From a virus: a stretch of DNA of 38,361 bases. Position numbers and translations under genes: made by a program. The notes beneath the pieces are model-generated. The model saw only the letters and a program-made list of their open reading frames with translations. It did not search any database and was not told where the DNA came from. The first letter of the stretch is position 1, and every line of letters starts with the position of its first letter. The stretch lies in the IMG/VR virus record IMGVR_UViG_3300043424_000137, positions 1 through 38,361 of that record; one strand, 5' to 3'. Below are positions 19,957-28,295 of the stretch, in pieces.

Positions 19957-20171
19957 TTCTCACACTCCTTGCAACGGTGCAATGCTGCAGCCAAGATAAT
20001 TGGCGGCACGATGGCAGTGCATTGGGTCACCGTCTCCACGCCGTCAATTTCGGTGCCATCAGCTGCAAGATAGATGCGGCGCGTACCATCCACAGCCAGC
20101 TTGACATCATGATGCGAGCTGCCATCACAGCATTGCACCTCAACATTCACCGCCAGTACCTGCATCGTCAT
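19953..20171 (-). CDS. 72-residue Cys-containing small tail-region protein
   Basis: MTMQVLAVNVEVQCCDGSSH, DGTRRIYLAADG, then LAAALHRCKECEK at the end. Two Cys pairs (CC and CxxC) with a His could bind metal. It is in the position of lambda K/I-type tail assembly genes and overlaps both neighbours by four bases. I recall similar small proteins in cyanophages. Function unassigned. Confidence 0.6.
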   Translation of the reverse strand: MTMQVLAVNVEVQCCDGSSHHDVKLAVDGTRRIYLAADGTEIDGVETVTQCTAIVPPIILAAALHRCKECEK

Positions 20172-20677
20172 CGCCCGACGAACCTCCCAATCAAATCAGA
20201 TGCCACCTTGCGGGTTGGGATCTGTGGCTTTGTCTTGTCGATCACTGGCGCGATTGCCCAGCTAACTGACGTGTCGTTTACCTCAGCGGCATCAATGCCG
20301 CCAATGTAGCGACTGACCAACATGGCGCTAGCTGGATCGAGCTGATCCTCTCCGGCATCCTGCAGGTAAAGCGAGGCGATCACAAGGCGATTCGCTCCAA
20401 TGGCCGTATCGGTCAGATCGATAATGTCGCCAGTGGCTGCGATTTCAACCGATAACTCACCGATGCTATTGGCTGGTCGAAGCGTAAAACCGGAAACGGT
20501 AAAAGGGATGTAAACAAACCTGCCCTGAACTGCGCTGTCAACCGTTGATAGATCCTGAGGCACTTGGTAGAAGTTCTGCCAGCGGCGTGTGGGTGCCCGC
20601 TTGCCCGTGCTCGGGTCGTAGACGCTGCTGCGATCAGCGTAATACTCAAGGAAGCAAAGCAGATCGAAATGCGCCAT
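20168..20677 (-). CDS. Minor tail protein
   Basis: A 169-residue protein directly after the tape measure. WQNFYQVPQDLSTVDSAVQG, RFVYIPFTVSGFTLRPANSIGELSVEIAATGDIIDLTDTAIGANRLVIASLYL: beta-rich, like distal-tail or L/M-type tip proteins. Its ATG shares a base with the tape-measure stop. Assignment rests mainly on position and fold pattern. Confidence 0.65.
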   Translation of the reverse strand: MAHFDLLCFLEYYADRSSVYDPSTGKRAPTRRWQNFYQVPQDLSTVDSAVQGRFVYIPFTVSGFTLRPANSIGELSVEIAATGDIIDLTDTAIGANRLVIASLYLQDAGEDQLDPASAMLVSRYIGGIDAAEVNDTSVSWAIAPVIDKTKPQIPTRKVASDLIGRFVGR

Positions 20678-22602
20678 CAGGCCATCCCCAGTTGACGGCG
20701 CACGCTGCCATCACCTGCAATCAGGGTCAGCGTTTGATTGACGCCAGCCTGAACAGCACGGCTCAAATCCTGTGTTGTCACGTAATTGGTGCCATTCATC
20801 TGAGTGACCGGGCCAGTCTGAATGCTGACGCTAGCGCTGCTCGGTACAACCACACCGCCCTCGGCAAACCGCGGAATAGCGCTGGCGCCACGCTTGCCTG
20901 CCATCCAGTTGGCAGCAAAGCCACTGGCCTTGGATTGCGGCACGATGTATTCAGGCTCTCCGCCTTCACCAACCATGGCGATAGTGGGGCCACTGACGAC
21001 GCCACCTTCGGCGAAGCGTGGCAATTTCACCGGGCTGACTGTCGGGATACTAACGCCAGGAACGCGATTGGCCGCGGCGATCAGCGCATTGATTGCGCCG
21101 ACAGCACCGTTAATGCCGCCTTCAATCGCGGTCATGATGCCATTCAGTGCGCCCTTCACCACGCCAAGCGCAGCAGTGAATGGAGCTGAGATGATCTGCT
21201 GCATCCCGGCCCATGCGTTTTGAATGAACTGCACCGACTGAGTGAACGCGCTTTGCAGTGGTGTGATGAAGTTCTCCTGAATCCATTGCCAGCCCTGCTC
21301 GAATGGCTTTTTGATGAACTCAAAGATTCCGATCCACGTCTGTGCATAGAAGTTGATCACCTGCTGGCCAAGCTGCAGGATCGGATCGATAAAGACTGTT
21401 TTGAACGCAGAGGCAGCAGTGGCGATGGCTTGGCCGATGGCCTGAAACGCGGCACCGATCTGATCGCGGAAGGCGTAGATGGCAACGCCAGCAGCAGCGG
21501 CCAATGCAACCCATCCGACGGGGCCAGTAAAAACGCCGATCAGAATCTGCCCCAATGTTGTGAGGCCAGCCACAAGCGGGCCAATGGCACCAGCCCATCC
21601 GGCGATCACAGCAGGGATGCCGACAATCGCAGCAGCAATGCCGGCGATCAGGGGGCCAAGCGTAGTGAACACCGTGATGATCGCAGTGATTGCAGGCGCC
21701 AATGCAATGAAGGCGACTGTGAGCGCAGCAGCGCCGGCCACAAATCCTTGCTGTTGTGGGGTCAACGTGGCAAACCACTCGCCGATCTGCGTCAAAACTC
21801 CCAAGAATCCGGTCAGCACAGGCACCAATGCCGCAATGGCACCAGGCAATGCTTGGCCTAGTTGCTCTGCAAGTTGGCCGATATATGGCAAAGCGGCTGT
21901 AATAGCCTGATTAAATGGCCCTGCCAGTTCACGCATGATCATGTTGATCGCGTCGTTGAACTTATCGGCAGCTTGTGCCATCTCTGTGGTGATGGTCGCT
22001 GAGTATTGGCTCATGGCCTCGCGGCCGCCATTCAACATTGGAATCAAGTTGGCGCCTGATTTGCCGAAGATCTCCATGGCCAGCGCCGTTTTCTGCGCAC
22101 CATCTGGCAGCTTGCTGAACTTGTCGGCAATGTCGAGCATCACAGCGTCAACGCTGCGGATCTTGCCTTGCGTATCTGTTGAGCTGACGCCAATCGATCT
22201 CAGGGCCTCATTAGCTTTCGATGCAGGATCAACAATGCCCTTCGATAGCTTGCCCATCGCCTTGGCGACTTCATCAATGCTGCTGCCGCTGTCTTCTGCC
22301 GCGGCGCCAAACTTGCTCAGCGTCTCAACGCCGACGCCAGTGCGTTGGCTTAGATCGTTGAGGTTATCCGCCGCATCAATCGCATTCTTGCCAAGCGCAG
22401 CAAGGCCGCCAACTGCTGCGGCACCAAGGCCAGCAATCGCGACGCCTGCAGTCTTGGCCATGCCGCCAAGCTTGCTGAATGCACCACTCAATCCAGATGC
22501 CTGATTGTTCGCCTTATCCAGCGAACGGGTCAAGCCATCGATCTGCGCCAGACCGTCAACCTTGGCCCTGATGGTCAGGGCGGTTGTCATGTCCAGCGCC
22601 AT
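20677..22602 (-). CDS. Tape measure protein
   Basis: A 641-residue protein setting tail length. It has the N-terminal coiled coil (VDGLAQIDGLTRSLDKANNQ), the classical block LNDLSQRTGVGVETLSKFGAAAEDSGSS, alternating hydrophobic segments in the middle (TPQQQGFVAGAAALTVAFIA ... PAVIAGWAGAIGPLVAGL), and the C-terminal PRFAEGGVVSGPTIAMVGEGG, with PRFAEGGVV repeated near 590. With about 1.5 Angstrom per residue the tail would be roughly 95 nm (family rule, estimate). It follows the G/GT chaperones that fold it. Confidence 0.93.
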   Translation of the reverse strand: MALDMTTALTIRAKVDGLAQIDGLTRSLDKANNQASGLSGAFSKLGGMAKTAGVAIAGLGAAAVGGLAALGKNAIDAADNLNDLSQRTGVGVETLSKFGAAAEDSGSSIDEVAKAMGKLSKGIVDPASKANEALRSIGVSSTDTQGKIRSVDAVMLDIADKFSKLPDGAQKTALAMEIFGKSGANLIPMLNGGREAMSQYSATITTEMAQAADKFNDAINMIMRELAGPFNQAITAALPYIGQLAEQLGQALPGAIAALVPVLTGFLGVLTQIGEWFATLTPQQQGFVAGAAALTVAFIALAPAITAIITVFTTLGPLIAGIAAAIVGIPAVIAGWAGAIGPLVAGLTTLGQILIGVFTGPVGWVALAAAAGVAIYAFRDQIGAAFQAIGQAIATAASAFKTVFIDPILQLGQQVINFYAQTWIGIFEFIKKPFEQGWQWIQENFITPLQSAFTQSVQFIQNAWAGMQQIISAPFTAALGVVKGALNGIMTAIEGGINGAVGAINALIAAANRVPGVSIPTVSPVKLPRFAEGGVVSGPTIAMVGEGGEPEYIVPQSKASGFAANWMAGKRGASAIPRFAEGGVVVPSSASVSIQTGPVTQMNGTNYVTTQDLSRAVQAGVNQTLTLIAGDGSVRRQLGMA

Positions 22603-22604
22603 GG

Positions 22605-22928
22605 CTACTTCTTGCGCTTGTTGACTGCTGCAACCACTGTAGCCTCGATGATCTGCAGATCACCTAAGACTTCAGCCGGATCCGCGATCTGCAGCAGATC
22701 AAACACCCAGCGCACTGCGGTGTAGTCCAGGCCGATCATCGTACCGGAATCGGTACGCCACTGCGTCTGCACCTTGAGGAACACACGCACCGCAGCCCAT
22801 GCGTCAGGCTCCACCTCATAGTTGGCGGCCGCCTTGCTTGGTGGTGGTTCGATGCCGAGCACAGCTGCATCCTTTGCTGTGTCGTCAACTTCCATGCCTC
22901 CTAGCCAGTGCTCAGCGGCCCCGATCAG
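22605..22928 (-). CDS. T part of the tail assembly chaperone, made as G-T fusion by -1 frameshift
   Basis: Continues the G gene in the -1 frame: KKLIGAAEHWLGGMEVDDTA ... AVRVFLKVQTQWRTDSGTMIGLDYTAVRWVFDLLQ ... AVNKRKK, 107 residues after the slip, giving a fusion of about 233 residues. An independent start is unlikely: ATG at MEVDD has AGGAGG only one base away. In lambda the rare GT binds the tail tube while G coats the tape measure. The bare open frame begins at 23069, but its N-terminal part is not protein-like. Confidence 0.85.
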   Translation of the reverse strand: MIGAAEHWLGGMEVDDTAKDAAVLGIEPPPSKAAANYEVEPDAWAAVRVFLKVQTQWRTDSGTMIGLDYTAVRWVFDLLQIADPAEVLGDLQIIEATVVAAVNKRKK

Positions 22929-23305
22929 TTTTTTCGCTTCTGCTCCACCAGCGACTCGAAGTAGGCGGCAACCAATGCGCCGGCCATCATCGGCACATCC
23001 AGCAGCTGCGCCTTCACTGCATTGCTGAATGGTACGGGCTCGCCATCGCCATCGATGATGCCATCCCATCCCATCAGGATCTCGTTTGCGATGCTCTGAT
23101 CGCTGATGCCCTCGCCGGTATCCTCGCCCTTCTCGTTGGCCTTAACGCGCTGCTGCACCTCGCGCTGGATTTCATTGATGCGGCTCTGGGGCAGCCGCTT
23201 GAATTCAGCATCAAAGGTTTGCCGCTCCCGCTTGCCACCGTTGGCCGGGAGCTTAATGCTCACCGGCCAAGTGTAGGAGTCCGACTGCTTGAGGACAAAA
23301 GCCAC
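22925..23305 (-). CDS. Tail assembly chaperone G
   Basis: A 126-residue protein between the tail tube and tape-measure genes. KQSDSYTWPVSIKLPANGGKRERQTFDAEFKRLPQSRINEIQREVQQR is typical of the G-type chaperone start, followed by ILMGWDGIIDGDGEPVPFSNA and VPMMAGALVAAYFESLVEQKRKN. It ends at TGA just after the slippery sequence that yields the longer G-T form. It keeps the tape measure soluble before tail assembly. Confidence 0.88.
   Translation of the reverse strand: MAFVLKQSDSYTWPVSIKLPANGGKRERQTFDAEFKRLPQSRINEIQREVQQRVKANEKGEDTGEGISDQSIANEILMGWDGIIDGDGEPVPFSNAVKAQLLDVPMMAGALVAAYFESLVEQKRKN
22928..22934 (-). promoter_or_regulatory. Slippery heptamer A AAA AAC for -1 frameshift
   Basis: In the G frame the codons are CGA AAA AAC TGA, so the heptamer A_AAA_AAC fits X_XXY_YYZ exactly, directly before the G stop (22927-22925). 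Slipping one base gives AAA AAA CTG and enters the T frame. Confidence 0.9.
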
Positions 23306-23310
23306 GCGGA

Positions 23311-24249
23311 TCAGGTGTAAATGAGCTCTATCTCATCATTGCCTGAATCGGTCGGTGTGGCAATGTATGGAAGGGTGAGCATCTGGATGCCGTCCTCATC
23401 GCTGTAGGACGGATTGCCAAGGTCAATTTGCCCTGCATAGAACGTGACGATGTTGCCGGCGGTCTGGCCATGCTGGAAGGTCAGGCTGCCGGTGCTGCTG
23501 CCGGTGGCATCGTTGAAAAAGTTGTGAGCGCTGACCGATACGGCCTCAATCATCACTTCACCAGCAGGGGCACGGTTGGTGATGATGACTTCCTTGGTGC
23601 AGCCCACCAGCTCGCGGTAGACCAGCTCATTGGCTAGTTCCATCGTGAAGCTCTGCAGGCACCCGGCATAGCTAAACACCTCGAAGTCCGTGGTGTTGCC
23701 CTGCTTGAACACCACCGGGTCAGCTTGGTTGGCATAGGTGGGGCTGCTGATGGCCGATGCAGTTGGTGCGTTGTAGATGCCGGTGAACTCAAACGCGATG
23801 GTGGGAATCTCACCCACGGCGCAGTTCAGGGAGAAAGTGCCGCGGCAGCCGGTGGCCTTGTGCAGCACGCCGTCGTTGTTGAAGTAGATCGTGACCGAGC
23901 CGGGCGCCGTGTTGCTGTTGGGTGTGTAGGTAACGCTGGTGCTGGCCGATACGGTCTCAGTGAATGAGCACGCTTTCAGCAGCGGGCCATAGGCAGGGGC
24001 AGTGCCAGCGGTGCCAGAACCTGCCAGCTCTACCTCAAAGTTGACCAGCACACGGGTCTGAGCCAGCAGCTGCTCTGATTGGCCGAGATAAGGCCGGATC
24101 AACTCACGGCTAACGGTGTCAGCCTCAAGCGGCGTTACCTCAATGTTGCGCACCAGTATGGCGTTGGAGCCAACAAGAGGCGTAGGGTCAACGCCGTAAG
24201 TGGTTTCGATTTCGGCCAGCAGCAGCTGGCGGCGGGAAAGCAGCGGCAT
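23311..24249 (-). CDS. Major tail (tube) protein
   Basis: A 312-residue beta-rich protein at the lambda V position. RRQLLLAEIETTYGVDPTPL, then VRNIEVTPLEADTVSRELIRPYLG (tube-domain strands), SVTIYFNNDGVLHKATGCRGTFSLNCAVGEIPTIAFEFTG, TMELANELVYRELVG and a C-terminal strand set. It polymerises as hexamers to form the tail tube. It is five bases upstream of the G chaperone gene and 40 bases after the tail-terminator gene. Confidence 0.85.
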   Translation of the reverse strand: MPLLSRRQLLLAEIETTYGVDPTPLVGSNAILVRNIEVTPLEADTVSRELIRPYLGQSEQLLAQTRVLVNFEVELAGSGTAGTAPAYGPLLKACSFTETVSASTSVTYTPNSNTAPGSVTIYFNNDGVLHKATGCRGTFSLNCAVGEIPTIAFEFTGIYNAPTASAISSPTYANQADPVVFKQGNTTDFEVFSYAGCLQSFTMELANELVYRELVGCTKEVIITNRAPAGEVMIEAVSVSAHNFFNDATGSSTGSLTFQHGQTAGNIVTFYAGQIDLGNPSYSDEDGIQMLTLPYIATPTDSGNDEIELIYT

Positions 24250-24289
24250 GGCTTGGCCGGATGGAATCTTTCACCCCATCGTAGCCGGG

Positions 24290-24718
24290 TCAGCTTGTAG
24301 TCAGATTCGTAACTGAAGTGCGATAACGCACAAGATATTCGCAGCCAATCACGCCGGCTGGCTGATCCGCTTCGATCATGTCGAAACTGACCGACTGCGG
24401 CTGCACATCGATGGCATAACCGCCAAGCGTGAGATCCGCCATGATCTTGCTGTGCAGGCTTTCGATGATCGGATCAGCGGTCTGATCAGGCACAGCGCCG
24501 CGCACGATCACCGCGATCCGTACCGTCAGGCTCCAATCCAGAGTGGGCAGGCTCGTGTTTTGCTGCGCCGTATCGGATACGGGCTCGATCACGATGGCCG
24601 GGCTTTCGCCGCGGCTCAGCGGTTCCACCCTGCTGCGGTAGATCCGTGTGCTCACGCCCGTGGTGCCGGTGATCGCCGTGCGGATCGCAGTCAGTACCTG
24701 TTCGCGTTTGGTGGTCAT
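24290..24718 (-). CDS. Tail terminator protein (U-like)
   Basis: A 142-residue protein: REQVLTAIRTAITGTTGVSTRIYRSR, ESPAIVIEPVSD, WSLTVRIAVIVRGAVPDQTADPIIESLHSKIMAD, ASFDMIEAD-like end VSFDMIEADQPAGVIGCEYLVRYRTS. The alpha/beta layout (helix, strand, ... helix between strands, final strands) is that of gpU-type terminators, which cap the tube. It lies just upstream of the tube gene, as in lambda. Confidence 0.75.
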   Translation of the reverse strand: MTTKREQVLTAIRTAITGTTGVSTRIYRSRVEPLSRGESPAIVIEPVSDTAQQNTSLPTLDWSLTVRIAVIVRGAVPDQTADPIIESLHSKIMADLTLGGYAIDVQPQSVSFDMIEADQPAGVIGCEYLVRYRTSVTNLTTS

Positions 24719-24720
24719 CG

Positions 24721-25359
24721 TTAGGCGGAGGCGACTTGCACCACTGTGCAGATGATGCCAGGGATGCTGGGATGTGCCGGGCTGGTTTCTGCAGCCTCAG
24801 CGTGGATGTAGGCGGCGACGTTGCTTGTCATCCACATCAGCTCGATGTAGTCATTTGCCGCTAAGCCCAGAACGAAGTTGACCGTGCCGATCACGTTGCC
24901 AGCAATGCCGCCATGGCTTGAGATGATGCTGAAGCGGCTGTCACTGTCGGGCACATTACCGGCGCTGCCGGCATTGTTCTTGCGCAGCCAGACGTTGATG
25001 TCGTGAATCGAGCTGTCGGTATTGCTGAACTGAATCGAGAACGTGAAGCTGTAAATGCCTGGATAGTCAACCGTGATGCGGCCGTCTGATATGACTTTGA
25101 TCCCGCGGCTTGCCGTGTCAACCTGCCGCAGTTTGATCGGATAGGCCGTATCGATGGCAGCCGCAATCTGCGAGGTGGTATCCCAGAACGACCCCCAGTA
25201 ACCAGGGCATCCGTGATATGGCAGCTTGGCCCAAGGCGATCTGCCATTGCCAATCTTCAGGTTCTGCGTGTCGCTCTCAAGGCCGAACTCGCCTGCCGTC
25301 AGCACAGGATTCAGCGCTACCCACTGGCTGCGTGTGTTGACCTTGATAGGACCGCTCAT
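24721..25359 (-). CDS. Fibre-like protein: tropism-knob N terminus and C1q/TNF-like C terminus
   Basis: A 212-residue protein. Residues 8-45 (TRSQWVALNPVLTAGEFGLESDTQNLKIGNGRSPWAKLPY) repeat the same knob domain as the tail fibre at 15619-16962. The remainder (RITVDYPGIYSFTFSIQFSN, INVWLRKNNA, LGLAANDYIELMWMTSN, IHAEA) looks like a trimeric C1q/TNF jelly roll. It is located in the head-tail connector cluster, not with the tail fibres, so it may decorate the head or neck. The domain calls come from pattern recognition. Confidence 0.7.
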   Translation of the reverse strand: MSGPIKVNTRSQWVALNPVLTAGEFGLESDTQNLKIGNGRSPWAKLPYHGCPGYWGSFWDTTSQIAAAIDTAYPIKLRQVDTASRGIKVISDGRITVDYPGIYSFTFSIQFSNTDSSIHDINVWLRKNNAGSAGNVPDSDSRFSIISSHGGIAGNVIGTVNFVLGLAANDYIELMWMTSNVAAYIHAEAAETSPAHPSIPGIICTVVQVASA

Positions 25360-25634
25360 GTCTTTTGCAATCCGAGTTGTACAAACTTGCCGTCATCCAT
25401 CAGCATGGTCTCTCTGACGGTATAAGCAGCCCCATCCACAGTGATCGAATCGCCGCGGATGAGACTGCCGAAGTTTGAGGTTCTGGCCGTCAGCGTGTAG
25501 TCAGTGCTAAGCACCATTCCATCGCTGACAATCTGGCTTGGCATGTCCAGGATTCCCTTTGCAGTAACGGCGCCAGCAGTGCAGCTAACGCCGAAGTCTG
25601 CGAGGAACACATCCAGATCCTCAGTGAACGCCAT
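25356..25634 (-). CDS. Head-tail connector protein (FII-like)
   Basis: A 92-residue protein: MAFTEDLDVFLADFGVSCTA, GILDMPSQIVSDG, then SLIRGDSITVDGAAYTVRETMLMDDGKFVQLGL. This is the head-tail attachment family related to lambda gpFII, and its position (after the capsid genes, before the tail terminator) agrees. Overlaps the fibre-like gene by four bases. Confidence 0.75.
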   Translation of the reverse strand: MAFTEDLDVFLADFGVSCTAGAVTAKGILDMPSQIVSDGMVLSTDYTLTARTSNFGSLIRGDSITVDGAAYTVRETMLMDDGKFVQLGLQKT

Positions 25635-25636
25635 GG

Positions 25637-26026
25637 TCAGCTGTACTTCTTAGAACCGAGAGCAACCACAGAAACGGCGCCGGTGCCGCTGCCGCCGGAG
25701 ACAGTGAAGAGCACGCGAACGTAACGACGGAGATCGTTGCTGTTCAGGTAGATCTTCTCTTGGAATGCGGTGTTAGCAGCAGCAGCAGTGAAGCCGCCAC
25801 CGGTCACGTCCACGAAATCGCCGGAAGTGGTGGTATTGCTGTGCTGAATCTTGGCGGTCAGGGTGACGCCAGAGCCGGCAGCAGCAGCATCGATGATGAA
25901 AGCAACGTCGCCCTCATAATCCACGAGATCAACGTTGGCGGGAGTGCCAGCGCCGGTGGATGCAACAACTGCATTGTTGTGCAGTTCAAGCAGATCGGTT
26001 TTGGATCCGAGGTTGTGAATGGTCAT
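25637..26026 (-). CDS. Structural protein, probably head decoration or connector
   Basis: A 129-residue beta-rich protein: DLLELHNNAVVASTGAGTPA, VDLVDYEGDVAFIIDAAAAGSGVTLTAKIQHS, FQEKIYLNSNDLRRYVRVLFTVSGGSGTG. The layout resembles small capsid-associated proteins found between capsid and connector genes in siphoviruses. No name can be given with certainty. Confidence 0.6.
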   Translation of the reverse strand: MTIHNLGSKTDLLELHNNAVVASTGAGTPANVDLVDYEGDVAFIIDAAAAGSGVTLTAKIQHSNTTTSGDFVDVTGGGFTAAAANTAFQEKIYLNSNDLRRYVRVLFTVSGGSGTGAVSVVALGSKKYS

Positions 26027-26229
26027 TGTCTTGCCCTCCGTCGGGGGGTGGTTGGTTTGGGTGCAGGCTGAGCGATAACCTCAACCGCTTCTGCCACTGA
26101 GGCAACAGCCTCAACGGCTTTGCCGATACCGATCAGGAGCTTGGCATCAGAGGGGGAAGCCTCTAGGACTTCCCCGATCTTCACCACTCGGCCCGAAAGC
26201 ATCGTCTGCCGTAGGACCTCGATCAACAT
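26023..26229 (-). CDS. Small FI-like head protein
   Basis: A 68-residue protein with a compact basic start (MLIEVLRQTMLSGRVVKIGE then VLEASPSDAKLLIGIGKAVEAV) and a Pro/Arg-rich tail. The GRVVKIGEVLE...DAKLLIGIGKA phrase is common in small phage head proteins next to the capsid gene. Two bases separate it from the capsid stop, and it overlaps the next gene by four. Confidence 0.6.
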   Translation of the reverse strand: MLIEVLRQTMLSGRVVKIGEVLEASPSDAKLLIGIGKAVEAVASVAEAVEVIAQPAPKPTTPRRRARQ

Positions 26230-26231
26230 GA

Positions 26232-28295
26232 TCAGAGGGTGTTGTTGCCGCGGCTGAAAGATTCAGGATGGCGAACAGCGATGTCCACGTCCTGCATCGC
26301 AACCACGCGGACGGTGCCGGAGGTGCTGTTGGTGTAGGGGTCCACCATCAGATCAAGGCCAGAGAAGTAGCCGATGATCAGGTCAGCGAAGTTGCCGAAC
26401 CACAGATCGCCAGAGGCAACCTGATTGGAGAGAACGCCTTGATAGCCGTTCACTTCGTTGCCTTCCATCACAAACAGGCCGGAGCCTGCATCCTTGGCCT
26501 TGGTCTTCAGGCCACCGCGCATGGCGGCGTTCATCAGGTAGACGGGGTTGCCCAGCAGCGCGTTAGCGGTAGCCACGTCGCTCTCAAGTGCCACCACCTC
26601 AGCGAAGGTAGGGGTGTCAGCAGCAAAGTCCTCGGTGCCGATGCCGGTGGTCAGCTTGAGGCCGAGGGGCTCACCGTTGGATCCAGTGCCATACAGGCCA
26701 GCCAGGTCGATCTTGAGTGCCAGCACACGTGCCAGGTCGGTGCGCACCATGTTCTCCACATCAATGGAGGACTGGATCATCAGGCGGCGGCTGTAGTCAG
26801 TGAAGGCAGCCACGGTCTTGGGAGTCAGGCTCACCTGATCCACGGTCTGCTGCGACTCGGTAGGAGCACCGGACTCAGCAACCCAGTAGGCAGTGCCAGC
26901 GCCGGACTGACGGGGGATTGCCACGTTGCCGGTGAGGCCGGTCAGCACGGTGGCGCCAGCCTGATCCAGAGCGGAGGCATTGCGCAGCAGATCAATGAAG
27001 CTGCCAGCGTCGAGCTCAGTAGCAACCAGGTTGCCGCCAGCGGTAGCAGCGCCAACGGTCAGGTCACGGCGCAGCACATCCTGAGGGATGGTGATGCCGC
27101 GGGACTGGCGGCCAAGCTTGGCAGCAGCAGCTTCCGATGCTTCGATCTCAAACGCAGCAGCCTCACGGGCCGAGCGATCGGTCGGGTTTGCCAGATAGTT
27201 GATGGCACGCATGAAGGAGAAGCTGCGGCTCTCCTGCGCGGTCAGGCCGATTTCAGCGGCGCTCATGGTTACGGGCTCCTGTTTGATGTCGAGGTTATCG
27301 AGCACAGCAGCGCGAGCATCGTCGATAGAACGACCAGACTCGATCAGCTGGCGGCCGAGGTCGGCCATGTTGTGCTTGTCGCACAGTGCAGAGATGCCAG
27401 CGATGCGGGAGCGCTCAGCCTCAGCGGCTTCGGCCCGCACCACTGCCAGATCAGGGGTGGTGGTTTCCATTGCAGGAATGGGATCAGGTGTAGGTGCTGC
27501 CGAGGCAGCTTGCTCGGTCTCCAAGCTTCGGCCGATACCGACGCCGGGATCAGCCGGCACCGATACGACGGAAACTTCATAAGGAGACCAGGCAGTAGCA
27601 ACAAAGTCGCCACTGCCGCGCTCTTCCATTTTGTCGATGGAGTAGCCAAAGGAGACATTCCGTAAAACGCCATCCTTCACATCACTCAGGATTTCCTGAG
27701 CGAAAGGATTGCGGCTGAACCGCACACGTGCATAACCGCGACGACGTTTGCCGTCGATGTATGCACGCTCCACAACGCCGATCACGCGATCAGGGTTGTG
27801 GTTGAACAGGAGCGGCGCTCCATCGTTGAGGCGGCTGAGATCAGCGGCCTCGCCTTCATGGCTCAGAATCTCATTGCCGAAATAACGGGCAACAGGAAAC
27901 TCAGAGCTAAACGGAAACTCATAGGTGCGATCCTCAACCTCATCGAAGGTTGTGAGCTCTGCACGCTGGTGGCGGCCAAGGCCAGGCATTGCCCGCTCCT
28001 CGCCCGTTGCCTCCTCAAACATGATCGGATCCATCTCGTGCTCGCTCAGCCAGGTGCGAGCCTCATCAGTGGTGAACTGCTGAGCATCAAACCGCACTGC
28101 CTGGATCTCGCTCTCGCCTTCCTTGATTCCGTAGATGAAATCGATGCCATCACCGCCGGCATCATTCTCGCGACGCAGTTCGTCGTACTGATCGGGATCA
28201 GTCAACCTGGCTGCGTGCTCATTTGGATAAGGCCGCGCCTCTTCCATTTGTCTACCCTGCAATGCCTTAATTGTATCCGGCTCAATCGGTGCCAT
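26232..28295 (-). CDS. Prohead protease fused to HK97-type major capsid protein
   Basis: A 687-residue fusion. Residues 20-100 form a domain beginning RPYPNEHAARLTDPDQYDE and containing IDFIYGIKEG, often found before phage head proteases. Residues 120-255 are an S78-type protease with His166 (LLFNHNPDR) and Ser215 (LRNVSFGYS). Residues 285-345 are helical and Ala/Glu-rich, like the HK97 delta scaffold. Residues 345-687 are the capsid: AATAGGNLVATELDAGSFID, PRQSGAGTAYWVAESGAPTE, MIQSSIDVENMVRTDLARV and the C-terminal VRVVAMQDVDIAVRHPESF. Self-cleavage probably frees the capsid protein. Its ATG shares a base with the portal stop. Confidence 0.92.
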   Translation of the reverse strand: MAPIEPDTIKALQGRQMEEARPYPNEHAARLTDPDQYDELRRENDAGGDGIDFIYGIKEGESEIQAVRFDAQQFTTDEARTWLSEHEMDPIMFEEATGEERAMPGLGRHQRAELTTFDEVEDRTYEFPFSSEFPVARYFGNEILSHEGEAADLSRLNDGAPLLFNHNPDRVIGVVERAYIDGKRRRGYARVRFSRNPFAQEILSDVKDGVLRNVSFGYSIDKMEERGSGDFVATAWSPYEVSVVSVPADPGVGIGRSLETEQAASAAPTPDPIPAMETTTPDLAVVRAEAAEAERSRIAGISALCDKHNMADLGRQLIESGRSIDDARAAVLDNLDIKQEPVTMSAAEIGLTAQESRSFSFMRAINYLANPTDRSAREAAAFEIEASEAAAAKLGRQSRGITIPQDVLRRDLTVGAATAGGNLVATELDAGSFIDLLRNASALDQAGATVLTGLTGNVAIPRQSGAGTAYWVAESGAPTESQQTVDQVSLTPKTVAAFTDYSRRLMIQSSIDVENMVRTDLARVLALKIDLAGLYGTGSNGEPLGLKLTTGIGTEDFAADTPTFAEVVALESDVATANALLGNPVYLMNAAMRGGLKTKAKDAGSGLFVMEGNEVNGYQGVLSNQVASGDLWFGNFADLIIGYFSGLDLMVDPYTNSTSGTVRVVAMQDVDIAVRHPESFSRGNNTL

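Noticed and set aside
22605-23069. Independent 154-codon gene for the T domain
   Set aside because: The first 50 codons lie antiparallel to protein logic (Trp/Arg/Cys-rich) and overlap the G gene; the slippery A AAA AAC shows that it is the -1 extension of G.
17800-23320. Several rightward open frames of 130-215 codons over the tail genes
   Set aside because: These are shadows of GC-rich tail genes; none has a ribosome binding site, a motif or a plausible neighbour.
26268-27665. A 465-codon rightward open frame antisense to the capsid gene
   Set aside because: It mirrors the capsid gene's codon use; the sequence is Gly/His/Ala-rich with no recognisable fold or motifs, and no start signal is visible.
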